A DNA stretch of 64,000 bases from Tatumella sp. JGM91 (GCF_018257575.1 NZ_JAERJP010000012.1:55600-119599), one strand, 5' to 3'; counted from the first letter of the stretch, positions 10,028 through 20,704 are shown. A program made the numbers and translations. Notes: generated by a model from the letters alone, not told the origin.

Positions 10028-10408
10028 ATGTTGCGTACCATGTTGCAGGGTAAACTGCATCGCGTCACTGTCACTCAGGCAGATTTACACTATGAAGGCT
10101 CCTGCGCCATTGATCAGGACTTTATGGAAGCAGCTGGCATACTTGAGTACGAGGCTATTGATATTTATAACGTCAATAATGGCCAGAGATTTTCTACCTA
10201 TGCCATCGCCGCAGAGCGCGGCTCACGTATTATTTCGGTAAATGGTGCAGCTGCACGCTGTGCCTGCGTCGGCGACTTGCTGATTATCTGTAGTTATGTG
10301 CAGGCCACTGATGAGCAGGCCCGTCAGTGGCAGCCTAAAATGGCTTATTTCGGAGAAGGTAACCAACTGCAACGCAAGGCTAAAGCCGTTCCGGTACAGA
10401 TGGCATAA
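10028..10408 (+). CDS. panD: Aspartate 1-decarboxylase proenzyme
   Basis: Makes beta-alanine from aspartate with a pyruvoyl cofactor. 126 aa, the E. coli length. The self-cleavage site Gly24-Ser25 (HYEGSC) is intact, so maturation to the pyruvoyl enzyme is expected. It follows panC by 14 nt with AAAGGAAG as ribosome-binding site. In E. coli panD is separated from panC by another gene; here the three pan genes are contiguous. Confidence 0.97.
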   Translation: MLRTMLQGKLHRVTVTQADLHYEGSCAIDQDFMEAAGILEYEAIDIYNVNNGQRFSTYAIAAERGSRIISVNGAAARCACVGDLLIICSYVQATDEQARQWQPKMAYFGEGNQLQRKAKAVPVQMA

Positions 10409-10415
10409 GCGGAGA

Positions 10416-10443
10416 CCCCGGGGGCTATTGGTTGCTCCCGGGG
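10416..10443. terminator. GC-rich hairpin between panD and yadH
   Basis: CCCCGGG (10416-10422) and CCCGGGG (10437-10443) pair around a loop in the gap of two convergent genes. It lacks a T-run; it could act as a weak bidirectional terminator or mRNA end block. Confidence 0.5.
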
Positions 10444-10450
10444 CCTGTGA

Positions 10451-11221
10451 TTAACTGCGCAGCCCTCTGCCACGTTGGATCAGCGTCCAGACTACCGCAT
10501 AAAATACCGCGATAAATACCAGTAAAATAGCAATCGTCAGCCCCACCGGGACGTCATGAATGCCCAGAAAACCATAACGGAATCCACTGATCATATAGAC
10601 AATCGGGTTCAGCTTAGAGATAACCTGCCATACCGGCGGTAATAATGACAGTGAATAAAATACTCCGCCAAGGTAAGTCAGTGGTGTCAGCACAAAGGTC
10701 GGGATCAGGCTGATATCATCAAAACTCCGCGCAAACACAGCATTCAGTAACCCTGCCAGCGAAAACAGTACTGAGGTCAGTACAATAGTTAACGCGACCA
10801 TCGGCCAGAAGTAAACATGGAACGGCACAAAAAATAATGAAATGGCAGTCACCAAAATACCAACACATATTCCGCGCGCCACACCGCCGCCAACATAACC
10901 GGCAATAATAATATGGGTCGGTACCGGAGCGACCAGCAGCTCTTCAATATTCCGCTGAAATTTGGCACTGAAGAAAGAAGATGCCACGTTTGCGTAAGAA
11001 TTGGTGATTACCGACATCATAATCAGCCCCGGCACAATAAATTGCATATAGCTAAAGCCATGCATATCACCGATCCGCGACCCAATCAGATTACCAAAAA
11101 TAATAAAATACAACGTCATGGTGATGACTGGTGGCACCAGGGTCTGCACCCAGATACGCATAAAACGGTGGACCTCTTTCGCCCAGATGCTTTTAAGCGC
11201 CACCCAATATAAATGTGCCAT
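10451..11221 (-). CDS. yadH: ABC transporter permease YadH
   Basis: ABC-2 type membrane subunit, 256 aa, with about six hydrophobic segments and the ABC2 signature region around MISGFRYGFLG. Its ATPase is YadG, whose stop codon overlaps the yadH start by one base (TAATG), so they are translationally coupled. The substrate is unknown in E. coli. Confidence 0.94.
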   Translation of the reverse strand: MAHLYWVALKSIWAKEVHRFMRIWVQTLVPPVITMTLYFIIFGNLIGSRIGDMHGFSYMQFIVPGLIMMSVITNSYANVASSFFSAKFQRNIEELLVAPVPTHIIIAGYVGGGVARGICVGILVTAISLFFVPFHVYFWPMVALTIVLTSVLFSLAGLLNAVFARSFDDISLIPTFVLTPLTYLGGVFYSLSLLPPVWQVISKLNPIVYMISGFRYGFLGIHDVPVGLTIAILLVFIAVFYAVVWTLIQRGRGLRS

Positions 11222-12144
11222 TAGTTGTCCTCCGTTGTGCCATTCACCAGACTCACGAACAATTCTTCCAGACGGTTCGCTTTATTGCGCATACTCAGTA
11301 CCGAAATCCCCTGTGCTGTCAGCTGGCTGAAAACCGAATTCAGCCCCTGCTCACGCATCACTTCAACTTCCAGGGTGGAGGTGTCAGTCAGGGTATAGGT
11401 AAACCCCTCCAGTACCGGCAGCGGGCTGTGTGGTGCAAGATCCAGAATAAAGGTTTCCGATTTTAGTTTGCCGAGCAAGTCTTTCATTGACGTATTTTCC
11501 ACCAGCTCACCACGCTGAATAATACCGATATTTCGGCACAGCATTTCAGCTTCTTCCAGGTAGTGGGTGGTCAGAATAATGGTGGTGCCGTGAATATTCA
11601 GCTCTTTAAGAAAGACCCACATTGAACGCCGTAATTCAATATCGACCCCGGCAGTAGGTTCATCAAGAATGAGCAGTTTAGGTTCATGCATTAATGCTCT
11701 GGCAATCATTAAACGGCGTTTCATCCCGCCGGACAGCATTCTTGCCCGCTGGTCCCGCTTTTCCCATAAATCCAGCTGGCGGAGGTACTTTTCGGCCCGC
11801 ACCAGTGCGTCTTTACGTTCCACCCCATAATAGCCTGCCTGGCTGACCACAATCTGCAGCACCGTTTCAAAGGGGTTAAAATTAAATTCCTGCGGTACCA
11901 GCCCCAGCTGGCGTTTCGCGTTAACCTTGTCACTGTCCAGGTCATGTCCGAAGACGCTGACCTGTCCGGACGTTTTATTCACCAGTGAACTGATAATACC
12001 AATGGTGGTGGATTTTCCGGCACCGTTAGGCCCCAGCAGGGCATAAAAATCCCCTGCTTTAACTTTTAAATCAAGCCCTTTCAGGGCCCTGACATTGTCA
12101 CCATAGGTCTTGGTCAGTCCGGAAATTTCCAGTGCATAAGTCAT
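11221..12144 (-). CDS. yadG: ABC transporter ATP-binding protein YadG
   Basis: ATPase of the YadGH exporter-type ABC system, 307 aa. Walker A GPNGAGKST at about residues 38-46, signature LSGGMKRR near 139, Walker B LLILDEPTAG near 159, and the switch His in TTHYLEEAE are all present. First gene of the yadG-yadH pair. In E. coli the carbonic anhydrase gene can lies divergently upstream; that gene is not here. Confidence 0.95.
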   Translation of the reverse strand: MTYALEISGLTKTYGDNVRALKGLDLKVKAGDFYALLGPNGAGKSTTIGIISSLVNKTSGQVSVFGHDLDSDKVNAKRQLGLVPQEFNFNPFETVLQIVVSQAGYYGVERKDALVRAEKYLRQLDLWEKRDQRARMLSGGMKRRLMIARALMHEPKLLILDEPTAGVDIELRRSMWVFLKELNIHGTTIILTTHYLEEAEMLCRNIGIIQRGELVENTSMKDLLGKLKSETFILDLAPHSPLPVLEGFTYTLTDTSTLEVEVMREQGLNSVFSQLTAQGISVLSMRNKANRLEELFVSLVNGTTEDN

Positions 12145-12477
12145 ACCTGCTCCATACCCGTCGTGAGGACGTGTTTAACGAGAATAATTGTGTGGTGAAT
12201 ATACCGGAGCCGTCCGGCAATCAAATGCCCGATACCGGAGATATCGTTATCAGTGGCCGGGCCATAAAGTTACCTGTATGGCTGAAAGCGGGTACGCTGG
12301 CCGGGTAAGGCTGAATTCAATATCACGGGGAAATAATGCTCAGAACCACGTCAGAGTGACAAGCATCCGCCAGTGCCTCCGGTCGCTCACAGCAGCGCGT
12401 TCTTCCGGCCTATGGAAATAGCTGCCGGTCAGGCCGAAAAATCCGGCGTTTCGGTGAAATTCGTCGTTAGTATAATT
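12145..12477. other. Gene-free gap where can is expected
   Basis: Between yadG and hpt there are about 380 bp with no recognisable gene. E. coli has the beta-carbonic anhydrase can here. No fragment of its conserved CSDSR or HYGCGG motifs could be found in any frame by eye. A 45-codon frame beginning at GTG 12171 is open but unconvincing (no proper ribosome-binding site spacing). The yadG promoter should lie in the left part on the minus strand; I cannot define it. Confidence 0.6.
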
Positions 12478-12498
12478 CAGGCCGTATCATGCGGCCTG
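12478..12498 (-). terminator. Hairpin downstream of hpt
   Basis: CAGGCCG and CGGCCTG (12478-12484 and 12492-12498) pair around a 7-nt loop about 30 nt after the hpt stop. On the minus strand it is followed by AATTAT, a weak T-poor tail. Confidence 0.45.
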
Positions 12499-12526
12499 AA
12501 AGATTGTGCTATTTAGTTAGCCGGGT

Positions 12527-13063
12527 TTATGGCTCAAGAATAACAACTTTACCGACATAAGGCAGATGGCGGTAACGTTGCGCATAGTCAATACCGTAAC
12601 CGACCACAAATTCATCCGGAATAGTAAAACCGACATACTCGACGTCTACCTGCACTTCACGGCGTTCTGGTTTATCCAGCAGAGTACAAATTGCCAGTGA
12701 TTTCGGCTCACGCAGCCGTAAAATTTCACGCACTTTACTCAGTGTGTTACCTGAATCGATAATATCTTCAACGATCAGGACATCTTTACCGCGGATATCT
12801 TCATCCAGATCTTTGATAATTTTAACGTCGCGGCTACTCGACATACCGCTGCCATAACTTGACGCGGTAATAAAATCGACTTCGTGAGATACCTCGATAG
12901 CCCTGCACAGATCAGCCATAAACATAAATGATCCACGTAACAGCCCTACCAGCACAATATCATTGCCGCGGTCACGGTAATCTGCGGTAATTTGCTGCCC
13001 CAGCGCGGCAATGCGCTGTTTAATTTCCTGTTCGGAAATCATCACTTCTACAGTGTGTTTCAT
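12527..13063 (-). CDS. hpt: Hypoxanthine phosphoribosyltransferase
   Basis: Purine salvage: hypoxanthine (and weakly guanine) plus PRPP to the nucleotide. The ATG at 13063 gives 178 aa beginning MKHTVEVM, as in relatives; a GTG at 13075 would add four residues and cannot be excluded. The PRPP-binding loop [14 protein letters not shown] lies around residues 99-112, and GLLRGSFMF and the [15 protein letters not shown]-terminal block are conserved. Confidence 0.96.
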   Translation of the reverse strand: MKHTVEVMISEQEIKQRIAALGQQITADYRDRGNDIVLVGLLRGSFMFMADLCRAIEVSHEVDFITASSYGSGMSSSRDVKIIKDLDEDIRGKDVLIVEDIIDSGNTLSKVREILRLREPKSLAICTLLDKPERREVQVDVEYVGFTIPDEFVVGYGIDYAQRYRHLPYVGKVVILEP

Positions 13064-13155
13064 AATATATCTCACTGATTTTACTCAGCTAAACCTCATT
13101 AATGGCCGGAATTAATACAGTAATACTCCTGCGTTAGGCTGTGGATTATCGCACA

Positions 13156-13227
13156 GAAAAAGGCCCGCACGATAGACCGACAGCCGATTAACCCCGGAAT
13201 TCGGCTGTCAGCCCGTAGTGCGGGCCT
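13156..13227 (-). terminator. Nested-hairpin terminator of cueO
   Basis: An outer stem of AGGCCCGCA (13161-13169) with TGCGGGCCT (13219-13227) encloses an inner stem GACAGCCGA (13179-13187) with TCGGCTGTC (13201-13209). Read on the minus strand the outer stem runs into a T5 tract (A5 at 13157-13161 on plus), just after the cueO stop. Good intrinsic terminator with an unusually long two-stem arm. Confidence 0.75.
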
Positions 13228-13240
13228 GTTTACTGACGGA

Positions 13241-14878
13241 TTAACTGCCGCTGACGGTAAAACTCAGCATCATGCCGGTATCTTCATGTTCCAGCAAATG
13301 ACAGTGCGCCATATAAGGCTGTTCTTTGCTCGCCGTTCGCGGGAAATTCACCAGTATTTCGCTAACGCCGTTTTCCACTTTAACGATATCTTTCCAGCCA
13401 CGCCGGTGGGCAGCTACCGGCTTGCCGTTCTCCGATAAAATACGGAACTGGGTTCCGTGTACATGGAACGGATGCAACATGGTGTCATCTTCACCACTGA
13501 TCCGCCATATTTCACTGGTTTGTAACGGCACATCAAAGGAGATCTCATGCATATCAAAAGCTTTACCGTTGATTTTATTCCCCTGACGGAAATCATAGTC
13601 CGAAGTATGCGGCTCTGCCGCCATGCCCGTCATATGCATACTGTGGCCTGCTGGCATCTGGGTTACCGACATCCCTTCTGCGGGCATCGGGGAATTATTC
13701 ATGGCCATACCGGACATGGCTGAATCATGCATTCCGGGCATTGATTTTTGGCCGTAGCGTTTCATCAGTGCCGCCATTCCCAGTTCGTCCAGTTGTTTAT
13801 CCATTGATAACTTCAGCGTTCTTTTATTCAGTGTATCAAGCTGAGACTGTGCAGGCAGGGCCGGCAGGGTGGCCAGCTGGTCAGGGAGCGTGCTGCTGCC
13901 AGCAACACGTAATGGCAGAATATTGACCAGCGGTAACGGCTGATCAAAAGGTGACAGCGTCATAGCCATCTGTTCAACCGGTAACGTAACAAAGTCAAAC
14001 GGCTTACCATCACTGGTATCAACCATCACTTCAAAACGTTCTCCCGGAATCATCTCCAGAGACTCGACTTTCACCGGTTCCGTTAATAAACCGCCATCAC
14101 TGGCAATAATATACAGCGGTCGTTTGTCACTGCTGGTGATCATCAGGCTGCGGGCATTACAGCCGTTAAGCATCCTGAAACGCAGCCAGCCATTCGGTAC
14201 GGCATGCTGCGGGTAACTGACACCATTGGTCAGCATAATATCGCCAAACCAGCCAACCGCAGCCCGCATAATATCCAGCTGATAATCTATCTCTGAACCA
14301 TCAGCCGTCAGCCGCTTGTCCTGGAACACCAGCGGAATATCATCGACGCCCCACTCTATCGGTAATCGGAGTTTATCAATCTCGTTATCATCGATAATCA
14401 CCAGCCCTGCCAGCCCTTTCGCCACCTGATATCCGGTCTGACCATGAAGATGCGGATGAAACCAGCAGGTTGCAGCATTCTGATCCGGAGTAAAGGTCAC
14501 CTGTCGCCGTCCGCCGGCGGTGATCACCCCATGGGGTCCACCGTCTACATCGCCTTCCACTTTCAGCCCATGCCAGTGCAGAGTGGTTGCCATGGGTAAG
14601 GTATTATTAATATCAACGGTAACCTCCTGACGACGTTGCAGGCGCAGGGCCGGCCCCAGTAAACTGCCATTATATCCCCAGGTTGGAACTGTTTTTCCCT
14701 GCCATTGGCTGGTACCGGCCATTGCCGTCAGCCTTATCCGCTGACGAATATCCGGTGTTAACACCGGCGGGACAGGAAGCAATGGCCGGGGAGCGGCCAT
14801 CAGAGAACGGTTCCAGATCGGCAGTAATCCGGCGGCCGTCAACGCGGTAGTAAGTTTCAGAAAGTCGCGACGCTGCAT
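13241..14878 (-). CDS. cueO: Multicopper oxidase CueO
   Basis: Periplasmic cuprous oxidase that protects against copper. 545 aa (E. coli 516). A Tat signal is seen at the N-terminus (RRDFLK followed by a hydrophobic stretch and an AxA-type end near residue 29). All four copper-site blocks are intact: HWHG, HPHLHG, HPFHVHG, and [13 protein letters not shown]. The Met/His-rich insert near residues 380-425 (many GM, SM and HM dipeptides), which binds substrate copper in E. coli, is present and longer than usual. A CueR-type promoter lies upstream. Monocistronic between two terminator-like regions. Confidence 0.96.
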   Translation of the reverse strand: MQRRDFLKLTTALTAAGLLPIWNRSLMAAPRPLLPVPPVLTPDIRQRIRLTAMAGTSQWQGKTVPTWGYNGSLLGPALRLQRRQEVTVDINNTLPMATTLHWHGLKVEGDVDGGPHGVITAGGRRQVTFTPDQNAATCWFHPHLHGQTGYQVAKGLAGLVIIDDNEIDKLRLPIEWGVDDIPLVFQDKRLTADGSEIDYQLDIMRAAVGWFGDIMLTNGVSYPQHAVPNGWLRFRMLNGCNARSLMITSSDKRPLYIIASDGGLLTEPVKVESLEMIPGERFEVMVDTSDGKPFDFVTLPVEQMAMTLSPFDQPLPLVNILPLRVAGSSTLPDQLATLPALPAQSQLDTLNKRTLKLSMDKQLDELGMAALMKRYGQKSMPGMHDSAMSGMAMNNSPMPAEGMSVTQMPAGHSMHMTGMAAEPHTSDYDFRQGNKINGKAFDMHEISFDVPLQTSEIWRISGEDDTMLHPFHVHGTQFRILSENGKPVAAHRRGWKDIVKVENGVSEILVNFPRTASKEQPYMAHCHLLEHEDTGMMLSFTVSGS

Positions 14879-14912
14879 ACGAATGGCCCTTAGACAGAAA
14901 TGTGATTTGCTA

Positions 14913-14943
14913 AGCTTAAACCCTACCCCAGACGGAAGGTCAA
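14913..14943 (-). promoter_or_regulatory. CueR-type promoter of cueO
   Basis: On the minus strand a -35 TTGACC (14938-14943) and a -10 TAAGCT (14913-14918) are separated by 19 bp, the long spacer typical of MerR-family activated promoters. Within the spacer region lies the imperfect dyad ACCTTCC-N7-GTAGGGT (14920-14940), close to the known CueR box ACCTTCC-N7-GGAAGGT. Position about 40 bp before the cueO start fits copper induction through CueR. Confidence 0.82.
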
Positions 14944-15034
14944 GGGCCCGATCCTTGCGAAAAAGTCAAAACTGTCGTCATCCTGAGGACAACTATGCTA
15001 ACGTTCATCACATCACAGAGATCAGAGAACCCCC

Positions 15035-15385
15035 ATGAGTAAAATTATCAGGTTCCTGCTGCTTTCCGCTTTGCTGGGAGCATCCGGTACAAGTTTCGCA
15101 CTTGATGAATCACAGGCAGAAGATATGGCCGATTTAACGGCGGTATTTATCTACCTGAAAAATGATTGTGGTTATCAGGATATCCCCGATACACAGATCC
15201 GCAACGCCCTTATTTTTTTCGCCCGCCAGAATCACTGGGACTTAAGCAATTATGATCTGATGAATATGCAACAACGGGGAGAGTCCAGCTATCAGGATCT
15301 GAGTGGCATCGCCGTCCCTACCGCCAAAAAGTGTCGCTCGCTGGCCGATAAATCCTTAAGTTTACTGGCGTATGTAAACAGATAA
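15035..15385 (+). CDS. yacC: YacC family protein, PulS/OutS-like, exported
   Basis: Small 116-aa protein matching E. coli YacC (115 aa), which belongs to the PulS/OutS pilotin-like family; its function is not established. An N-terminal signal peptide (about residues 1-22, ending SFA before LDES) is evident. The mature part has LKNDCGYQDIP and AKKCRSLA, two cysteines likely to form a disulfide, and ends SLSLLAYV as in relatives. ATG at 15035 is used; it is upstream of speE and divergent from cueO. Confidence 0.92.
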   Translation: MSKIIRFLLLSALLGASGTSFALDESQAEDMADLTAVFIYLKNDCGYQDIPDTQIRNALIFFARQNHWDLSNYDLMNMQQRGESSYQDLSGIAVPTAKKCRSLADKSLSLLAYVNR

Positions 15386-15478
15386 TTTCAGTTTACGGTT
15401 TCTGCCGTGCATCCCCCCCCTGACTTCGCTATGATAGCCTGCTTATTTTCTTCGTAACGCAGCACTGAGGGTAATAGC

Positions 15479-16339
15479 ATGTCTCAGCATGAGAAGTGGC
15501 ATGAAACACTGCATGATGGTTTCGGGCAATACTTCACCATTGATAAAGAATTATACCGGGAAAAAACCGAACACCAGGACCTGGTAATTTTTGAAAACAG
15601 TGCTTTTGGCCGTGTAATGGCTCTGGATGGAGTGGTACAGACCACAGAACGGGATGAGTTCATCTACCATGAAATGCTCACCCATGTTCCGCTTTTTGCC
15701 CATGGTGATGCCCGGAGTGTATTAATCATCGGTGGCGGTGACGGTGGTATGCTGCGTGAGGTGGCACGTCATCCCGGTGTGGAAAAAATTACGATGGTGG
15801 AAATTGATGCCGGCGTAGTTACTTTCTGTCGCCAGTACCTGCCGGAACACAGTGCCGGGGCTTATGATGATCCGCGTTTTACTCTGGTCATAGACGATGG
15901 TGTCAATTTCGTCAGCCAGACCGACCAGAAATTTGATGTCATTATTTCTGATTGTACCGATCCTATCGGTCCCGGCGAAAGCCTGTTTACTTCAGACTTC
16001 TATGCCGGTTGTAAACGCTGCCTGAATGATGACGGTGTCTTTGTCGCTCAGAATGGTGTCTGCTTCCTGCAACAGGATGAAGCAATTAACAGCTATCAGC
16101 GCCTGAGCCCCTACTTTTCCGATGTGACCTTTTATCAGGCAGCAGTACCGACCTATTATGGCGGAATAATGACTTTCGCGTGGGCCAGTAACAATGCCTC
16201 TCTGCGTAAAACAGATATCGACACTCTGACATCCCGGGTCTCTCATACCGAACTCGTCTGCCGTTATTATAATCCGGAAATTCATTTAGCGAGTTTCGCA
16301 CTACCCCAATATTTACTGAATGCGCTGGTAACTAAATAA
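15479..16339 (+). CDS. speE: Spermidine synthase
   Basis: Transfers the aminopropyl group from decarboxylated S-adenosylmethionine to putrescine. 286 aa (E. coli 288). The SAM-binding [10 protein letters not shown] is near residues 83-92 and the catalytic DCTDP near 158-162. GAGGGT lies 9 nt before the ATG. First gene of the speE-speD operon. A TATGAT at 15430-15435 may be its -10, with a C8 run about 10 bp further upstream; no convincing -35 was found. Confidence 0.96.
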   Translation: MSQHEKWHETLHDGFGQYFTIDKELYREKTEHQDLVIFENSAFGRVMALDGVVQTTERDEFIYHEMLTHVPLFAHGDARSVLIIGGGDGGMLREVARHPGVEKITMVEIDAGVVTFCRQYLPEHSAGAYDDPRFTLVIDDGVNFVSQTDQKFDVIISDCTDPIGPGESLFTSDFYAGCKRCLNDDGVFVAQNGVCFLQQDEAINSYQRLSPYFSDVTFYQAAVPTYYGGIMTFAWASNNASLRKTDIDTLTSRVSHTELVCRYYNPEIHLASFALPQYLLNALVTK

Positions 16340-16369
16340 CCCTGCATTCCCTGAAGGAGGTGAACTAAA

Positions 16370-17173
16370 TTGCAAAAGCTGAAACTACATGGCTTCAACA
16401 ACCTGACGAAAAGCCTGAGTTTTTGTATCTACGATATTTGCTATGCGAATTCAAAAGAAGAACGTGACGGCTATATTGCTTATATTGATGAACAATATAA
16501 TGCCAATCGCCTGACTGAAATACTGAGCGAAACCTGTTCAATTATCGGTGCCAATATTCTGAATATTGCCCGTCAGGATTATGAACCTCAGGGTGCCAGC
16601 GTCACCATTCTGGTCAGTGAAGAACCGGTTAACCCCGAAGATATTGATACATCAGAACATCCGGGACCGCTGCCCGATGCCATTGTTGCGCACCTGGATA
16701 AAAGCCATATTTGCGTTCATACCTATCCGGAAAGCCATCCTGAAGGCGGGCTCTGTACTTTCCGTGCCGATATTGAAGTCTCGACCTGCGGGGTTATCTC
16801 CCCCCTGAAAGCACTTAATTATCTGATCCACCAACTGGAATCTGACATTGTCACTATTGATTATCGTGTCAGAGGGTTTACCCGCGATGTTAAGGGACTC
16901 AAACATTTTATCGACCATGAGATCAATTCTATTCAGAATTTTATGTCAGATGATATGAAATCAATGTACGACATGGTGGATGTAAATGTTTATCAGGAGA
17001 ATATTTTTCACACTAAAATGATGCTGAAAGAATTCGATCTGAAGCACTATTTGTTTAATACCAGACCGGATGATCTGACCGCTCAGGAACATCAGCGGAT
17101 CACTGACTTACTGTGGAAAGAAATGCGCGAAATTTACTACGGCCGTAATATTCCTGCTGTTAGCCAAAAATAA
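16370..17173 (+). CDS. speD: S-adenosylmethionine decarboxylase proenzyme
   Basis: Supplies decarboxylated SAM for SpeE. 267 aa. The start is TTG at 16370, supported by a near-perfect ribosome-binding site AAGGAGGTGA (16354-16363) at 6 nt and by the conserved start [10 protein letters not shown]. The self-cleavage bond Lys111-Ser112 (HLDKSH) that generates the pyruvoyl group is intact, as is the [13 protein letters not shown] block. It follows speE by 30 nt. The strong ribosome-binding site compensates for the weak start codon. Confidence 0.96.
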   Translation: MQKLKLHGFNNLTKSLSFCIYDICYANSKEERDGYIAYIDEQYNANRLTEILSETCSIIGANILNIARQDYEPQGASVTILVSEEPVNPEDIDTSEHPGPLPDAIVAHLDKSHICVHTYPESHPEGGLCTFRADIEVSTCGVISPLKALNYLIHQLESDIVTIDYRVRGFTRDVKGLKHFIDHEINSIQNFMSDDMKSMYDMVDVNVYQENIFHTKMMLKEFDLKHYLFNTRPDDLTAQEHQRITDLLWKEMREIYYGRNIPAVSQK

Positions 17174-17180
17174 GTGCACG

Positions 17181-17205
17181 CGGACCGGTGAACAAGGCCG
17201 GTCCG
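17181..17205 (+). terminator. Terminator-like hairpin after speD
   Basis: CGGACCGG (17181-17188) and CCGGTCCG (17198-17205) form a perfect 8-bp stem a few nucleotides after the speD stop, followed by the moderately T-rich TATCTTTA. Confidence 0.6.
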
Positions 17206-17228
17206 GTATCTTTACACGGCAGACCTTT

Positions 17229-17591
17229 TCAGGAGGTGATGGCAAACTTCTGGTAGGCATCCATCAATTGAAAAAAATCTTCCAGTCCGCAGAACGCCAG
17301 TGATTCCTGATCGTAATACGCCATGCCTTCTTCTAATTCATCCGTGTCAAATGACAGGATGTTTGCCCCGATCATCACTTCTTCAGCATCCACCCACAGG
17401 CTGTATTCTTTACCTGTTTTATGCCATTGGTTCTCAGTACCTTTAAGAGACAATACCGCTGCGCGCACTTCATCCAGTAACGCGAGATTCCCCTGAACCT
17501 CTTCATTAAACCAATGGCCTACGGCTTCATGGTCCATCGACATCCGGACGATGACGCCGCCGGTGACATCATTCACAAACTGGTATTCCAC
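17229..17591 (-). CDS. yacL: UPF0231 family protein YacL
   Basis: Conserved protein of unknown function, 120 aa, the E. coli length. I start it at GTG 17591, because the conserved sequence begins EYQFVND there and an AAGGAG sits 7 nt upstream; the open frame continues to 17753 but that extension overlaps the acnB terminator region and is not conserved. Conserved blocks: [17 protein letters not shown] and the acidic C-terminal half with [15 protein letters not shown]. No membrane segment or known catalytic motif. Downstream of acnB in the same direction but separated by a strong terminator. Confidence 0.93.
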   Translation of the reverse strand: MEYQFVNDVTGGVIVRMSMDHEAVGHWFNEEVQGNLALLDEVRAAVLSLKGTENQWHKTGKEYSLWVDAEEVMIGANILSFDTDELEEGMAYYDQESLAFCGLEDFFQLMDAYQKFAITS

Positions 17592-17734
17592 ATCTGACTC
17601 CTTACTGCACCAGTCACAATATTCTGCGGTGCATATTCCCCCGTAGTGTAGCGAAATTACCGTCCGGCGGACACTCCGGCCTGACCTGTCGGGGAGATGG
17701 AAAGATATGACAGTATCCTGCCCCCGGTAAGGAT

Positions 17735-17765
17735 AAAAAAAAGCACCGCGCAAGCGGTGCTTTTT
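17735..17765. terminator. Bidirectional terminator after acnB
   Basis: AAGCACCGC, a GCAA tetraloop and GCGGTGCTT form a perfect 9-bp stem at 17741-17762, flanked by an A-run on the left and T5 on the right. On the minus strand it ends acnB transcription with a T8 tail. Confidence 0.9.
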
Positions 17766-17793
17766 CGTATGTCAGTGGCCGTTTTTCGTCACA

Positions 17794-20391
17794 TCAGACT
17801 GCGCTCTGGAAAATAACGCCGTCGGCTTTTTCCGTATACTGACTCAGACGGTCAAAGTTCAGATAACGGTAGGTATCACTGGCCGTTTGATCCACCTGCG
17901 CCATATAGTGCTGGTACTCTTCCGGGGAAGGCAGTTTGCCCAGTAACGATGAGATGGCTGCCAGTTCTGCTGAGGCCAGGTAAACATTTGCACCATTCCC
18001 CAGCCGGTTAGGGAAGTTACGGGTTGAGGTAGAGACCACTGTCGCCCCATCAGCCACCCTCGCCTGGTTTCCCATACATAGTGAACATCCCGGGATTTCC
18101 ACACGGGCACCACTTTTCCCAAAGATACTGTAGTACCCTTCTTCGGTCAGTTGCGCAGCATCCATTTTGGTCGGCGGAGCCACCCACAGCCGGGTGGGCA
18201 TCTGGCCTTTCTGACTGTCCAGCAATTTACCTGCAGCCCTGAAGTGACCAATATTTGTCATGCAGGAACCAATAAAGACTTCATCAATTTTTGTGCCCTG
18301 CACGTCTGATAATAAGCGGGCATCATCAGGATCGTTCGGTGCGCAGAGGATCGGCTGGGTGATCTCATTCAGATCGATATCAATAACGGCAGCATATTCT
18401 GCGTCTGTATCAGCTTCCAGTAACTGCGGGTCCGCCAGCCATTTTTCCATTCCCTGAATACGGCGTTCGATAGTACGGCGGTCACCGTAACCTTCAGCAA
18501 TCATCCATTTCAGCAGCACAATATTTGAATTCAGGTACTCAATAATCGGCGCTTTATCCAGTTTAATGGTGCATCCCGCAGCTGAACGTTCTGCTGATGC
18601 ATCTGACAACTCAAATGCCTGCTCGGCTTTCAGATCCGGCAGACCTTCTATCTCCAGTATCCGGCCGGAGAAAATATTTTTCTTCCCTTTTTTCTCAACA
18701 GTCAGCAGTCCCTGTCTGATGGCATATAACGGGATAGCATGGACCAGATCACGCAGAGTGATGCCCGGCTGCATTTTTCCGCTAAAACGGACTAATACCG
18801 ACTCAGGCATATCCAGTGGCATAACCCCTGTTGCAGCCGCAAAAGCGACCAGCCCGGAACCGGCAGGGAAAGAAATACCAATCGGGAATCGGGTATGAGA
18901 ATCACCGCCAGTCCCGACAGTATCCGGCAATAACATCCGGTTTAGCCAGCTATGTATAATCCCGTCCCCCGGACGCAGTGAAACCCCGCCGCGGTTCATA
19001 ATAAAGTCCGGCAATGAATGCTGCATCGCAACGTCAACCGGTTTCGGGTACGCTGCCGTATGGCAAAATGACTGCATCACCAGGTCGGCGGAGAAGCCCA
19101 GACAGGCAAGATCTTTCAGCTCATCACGGGTCATCGGGCCAGTAGTATCCTGGGACCCGACCGAGGTCATTTTAGGCTCGCAATATTCACCCGGACGGAT
19201 CCCGGTAACGCCACAGGCACGACCAACCATTTTCTGGGCCAGCGAGAAACCCCGGCTGCTTTTCTCAACATCCTTCGCCTTGCGGAATACATCACTGTGT
19301 GGCAGCCCAAGAGATTCACGGGCACGCGCAGTCAGACCACGCCCGATAATCAGCGGGATCCGGCCGCCGGCACGGACTTCATCCAGCAATACTTCTGTTT
19401 TCAGTGAAAAGGTATCCAGTAATTGATCGTTGTCATGACGACGGACTTCACCCTTATACGGATAAACATCAATGACATCGCCCATATTCAGCTTACTGAC
19501 ATCCAGTTCGATCGGTAATGCCCCCGCATCTTCCATCGTATTAAAGAAGATCGGCGCAATTTTACCGCCCAATACCAGACCCCCGCCTTTTTTATTCGGC
19601 ACATAGGGAATATCTTCCCCCATAAACCACAATACCGAGTTGGTGGCCGATTTACGCGAAGAACCGGTACCGACAACATCCCCCGTATATACCAGCGGAA
19701 AGCCTTTGTTTTGCAACGCTTCGATTTGTTTAATCGGTCCGAGAGTGCCGGCATCATCGGGTTCAATACCTTCACGGGGGATCTTCAGCATCGCCAGCGC
19801 ATGCAGCGGAATATCCGGTCGTGACCAGGCATCCGGGGCCGGGGACAGATCATCCGTATTCGTTTCACCGGTAACTTTAAACACGGTCAGGGTAATTTTT
19901 TCTGCCAGCTGCGGGCGGGAAAGATACCATTCAGCATCGGCCCAGGATTTCATGACCTGTTGTGCATAACGGTTACCCGCTTTGGCTTTTTCTTCCACAT
20001 CATAGAAACTGTCAAACATCAGCAGGGTATGAGAGAGGGCTTTTGCGGCACCGGCGGCCAGCTTGTCGTCATCCAGCGCATCAATCAGCGGGTGAATGTT
20101 ATATCCGCCCTGCATCGTCCCGAGCAATTCGACCGCTTTTTGCGGGGTGATCAGCGGAGAAACCGCTTCACCTTTGGTAATTGCGGCCAGAAAACCGGCT
20201 TTTACGTAAGCGGCTTCATCAACCCCTGGCGGCACCCGATTTATTAATAAGTCTGTAAGAAATTCTTCCTCGCCCTTTGGCGGAATTTTAAGCAGTTCAA
20301 CCAGTGCCGCCATTTGGGTTGCGTCTAAGGGTTTTGGAACAATTCCCTGGGCAGCACGTTCGGCAACGTGCTTACGGTATTCTTCTAGCAC
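17794..20391 (-). CDS. acnB: Aconitate hydratase B
   Basis: Main TCA-cycle aconitase (citrate to isocitrate, also 2-methylisocitrate dehydratase). The start is GTG at 20391, giving 865 aa, exactly the E. coli length, with conserved [21 protein letters not shown] lies 6 nt upstream. The open frame extends to 20493 but without conservation. The HEAT-like N-terminal domain, the swivel domain, and the iron-sulfur ligands ([10 protein letters not shown] and GCSLCMGN in the last fifth) are all intact. It is divergent from the Mg2+ ATPase gene; the usual yacH or lpd neighbour is displaced. Confidence 0.97.
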   Translation of the reverse strand: MLEEYRKHVAERAAQGIVPKPLDATQMAALVELLKIPPKGEEEFLTDLLINRVPPGVDEAAYVKAGFLAAITKGEAVSPLITPQKAVELLGTMQGGYNIHPLIDALDDDKLAAGAAKALSHTLLMFDSFYDVEEKAKAGNRYAQQVMKSWADAEWYLSRPQLAEKITLTVFKVTGETNTDDLSPAPDAWSRPDIPLHALAMLKIPREGIEPDDAGTLGPIKQIEALQNKGFPLVYTGDVVGTGSSRKSATNSVLWFMGEDIPYVPNKKGGGLVLGGKIAPIFFNTMEDAGALPIELDVSKLNMGDVIDVYPYKGEVRRHDNDQLLDTFSLKTEVLLDEVRAGGRIPLIIGRGLTARARESLGLPHSDVFRKAKDVEKSSRGFSLAQKMVGRACGVTGIRPGEYCEPKMTSVGSQDTTGPMTRDELKDLACLGFSADLVMQSFCHTAAYPKPVDVAMQHSLPDFIMNRGGVSLRPGDGIIHSWLNRMLLPDTVGTGGDSHTRFPIGISFPAGSGLVAFAAATGVMPLDMPESVLVRFSGKMQPGITLRDLVHAIPLYAIRQGLLTVEKKGKKNIFSGRILEIEGLPDLKAEQAFELSDASAERSAAGCTIKLDKAPIIEYLNSNIVLLKWMIAEGYGDRRTIERRIQGMEKWLADPQLLEADTDAEYAAVIDIDLNEITQPILCAPNDPDDARLLSDVQGTKIDEVFIGSCMTNIGHFRAAGKLLDSQKGQMPTRLWVAPPTKMDAAQLTEEGYYSIFGKSGARVEIPGCSLCMGNQARVADGATVVSTSTRNFPNRLGNGANVYLASAELAAISSLLGKLPSPEEYQHYMAQVDQTASDTYRYLNFDRLSQYTEKADGVIFQSAV

Positions 20392-20704
20392 GACGTTCTC
20401 CTCACTCACATTGTTTGACTTCCGGGCGCCGGGATCACCACTTAAAATTTTATCTGTGCAGGGTAACGGTGTCCGGTTCCGCTTCGGCAGCATATCAGTA
20501 TCGCGGACAGTTGTTAATCTGTTTACAAAAAATCAACATCTATCTGCCGCAGTGATATTGCTATTTTTTTATATAATTGTCTGATAAATAAATACATTAA
20601 AACAAAGCCCTGCACCACTACTGAAACATAATCACAAAATATAACCACACGGGTCACTCTCCGTATAAGGCCCTGCGGCCCGCACAGCGGATAAAATTTA
20701 CGCT
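20392..20704. other. Upstream region of acnB
   Basis: About 310 bp of non-coding, AT-rich sequence between acnB and the Mg2+ ATPase leader. It must hold the acnB promoter on the minus strand. No operator could be fixed with confidence, and small open frames here lack ribosome-binding sites. Confidence 0.5.

Noticed and set aside
12171-12308. 45-codon open frame in the yadG-hpt gap
   Set aside because: GTG start with only one base between GAGGA and the start codon, no resemblance to a known protein, and overlapping alternative frames of similar quality.
17592-17753. 54-codon N-terminal extension of yacL
   Set aside because: It runs into the acnB terminator and is not conserved; GTG 17591 has a good ribosome-binding site.
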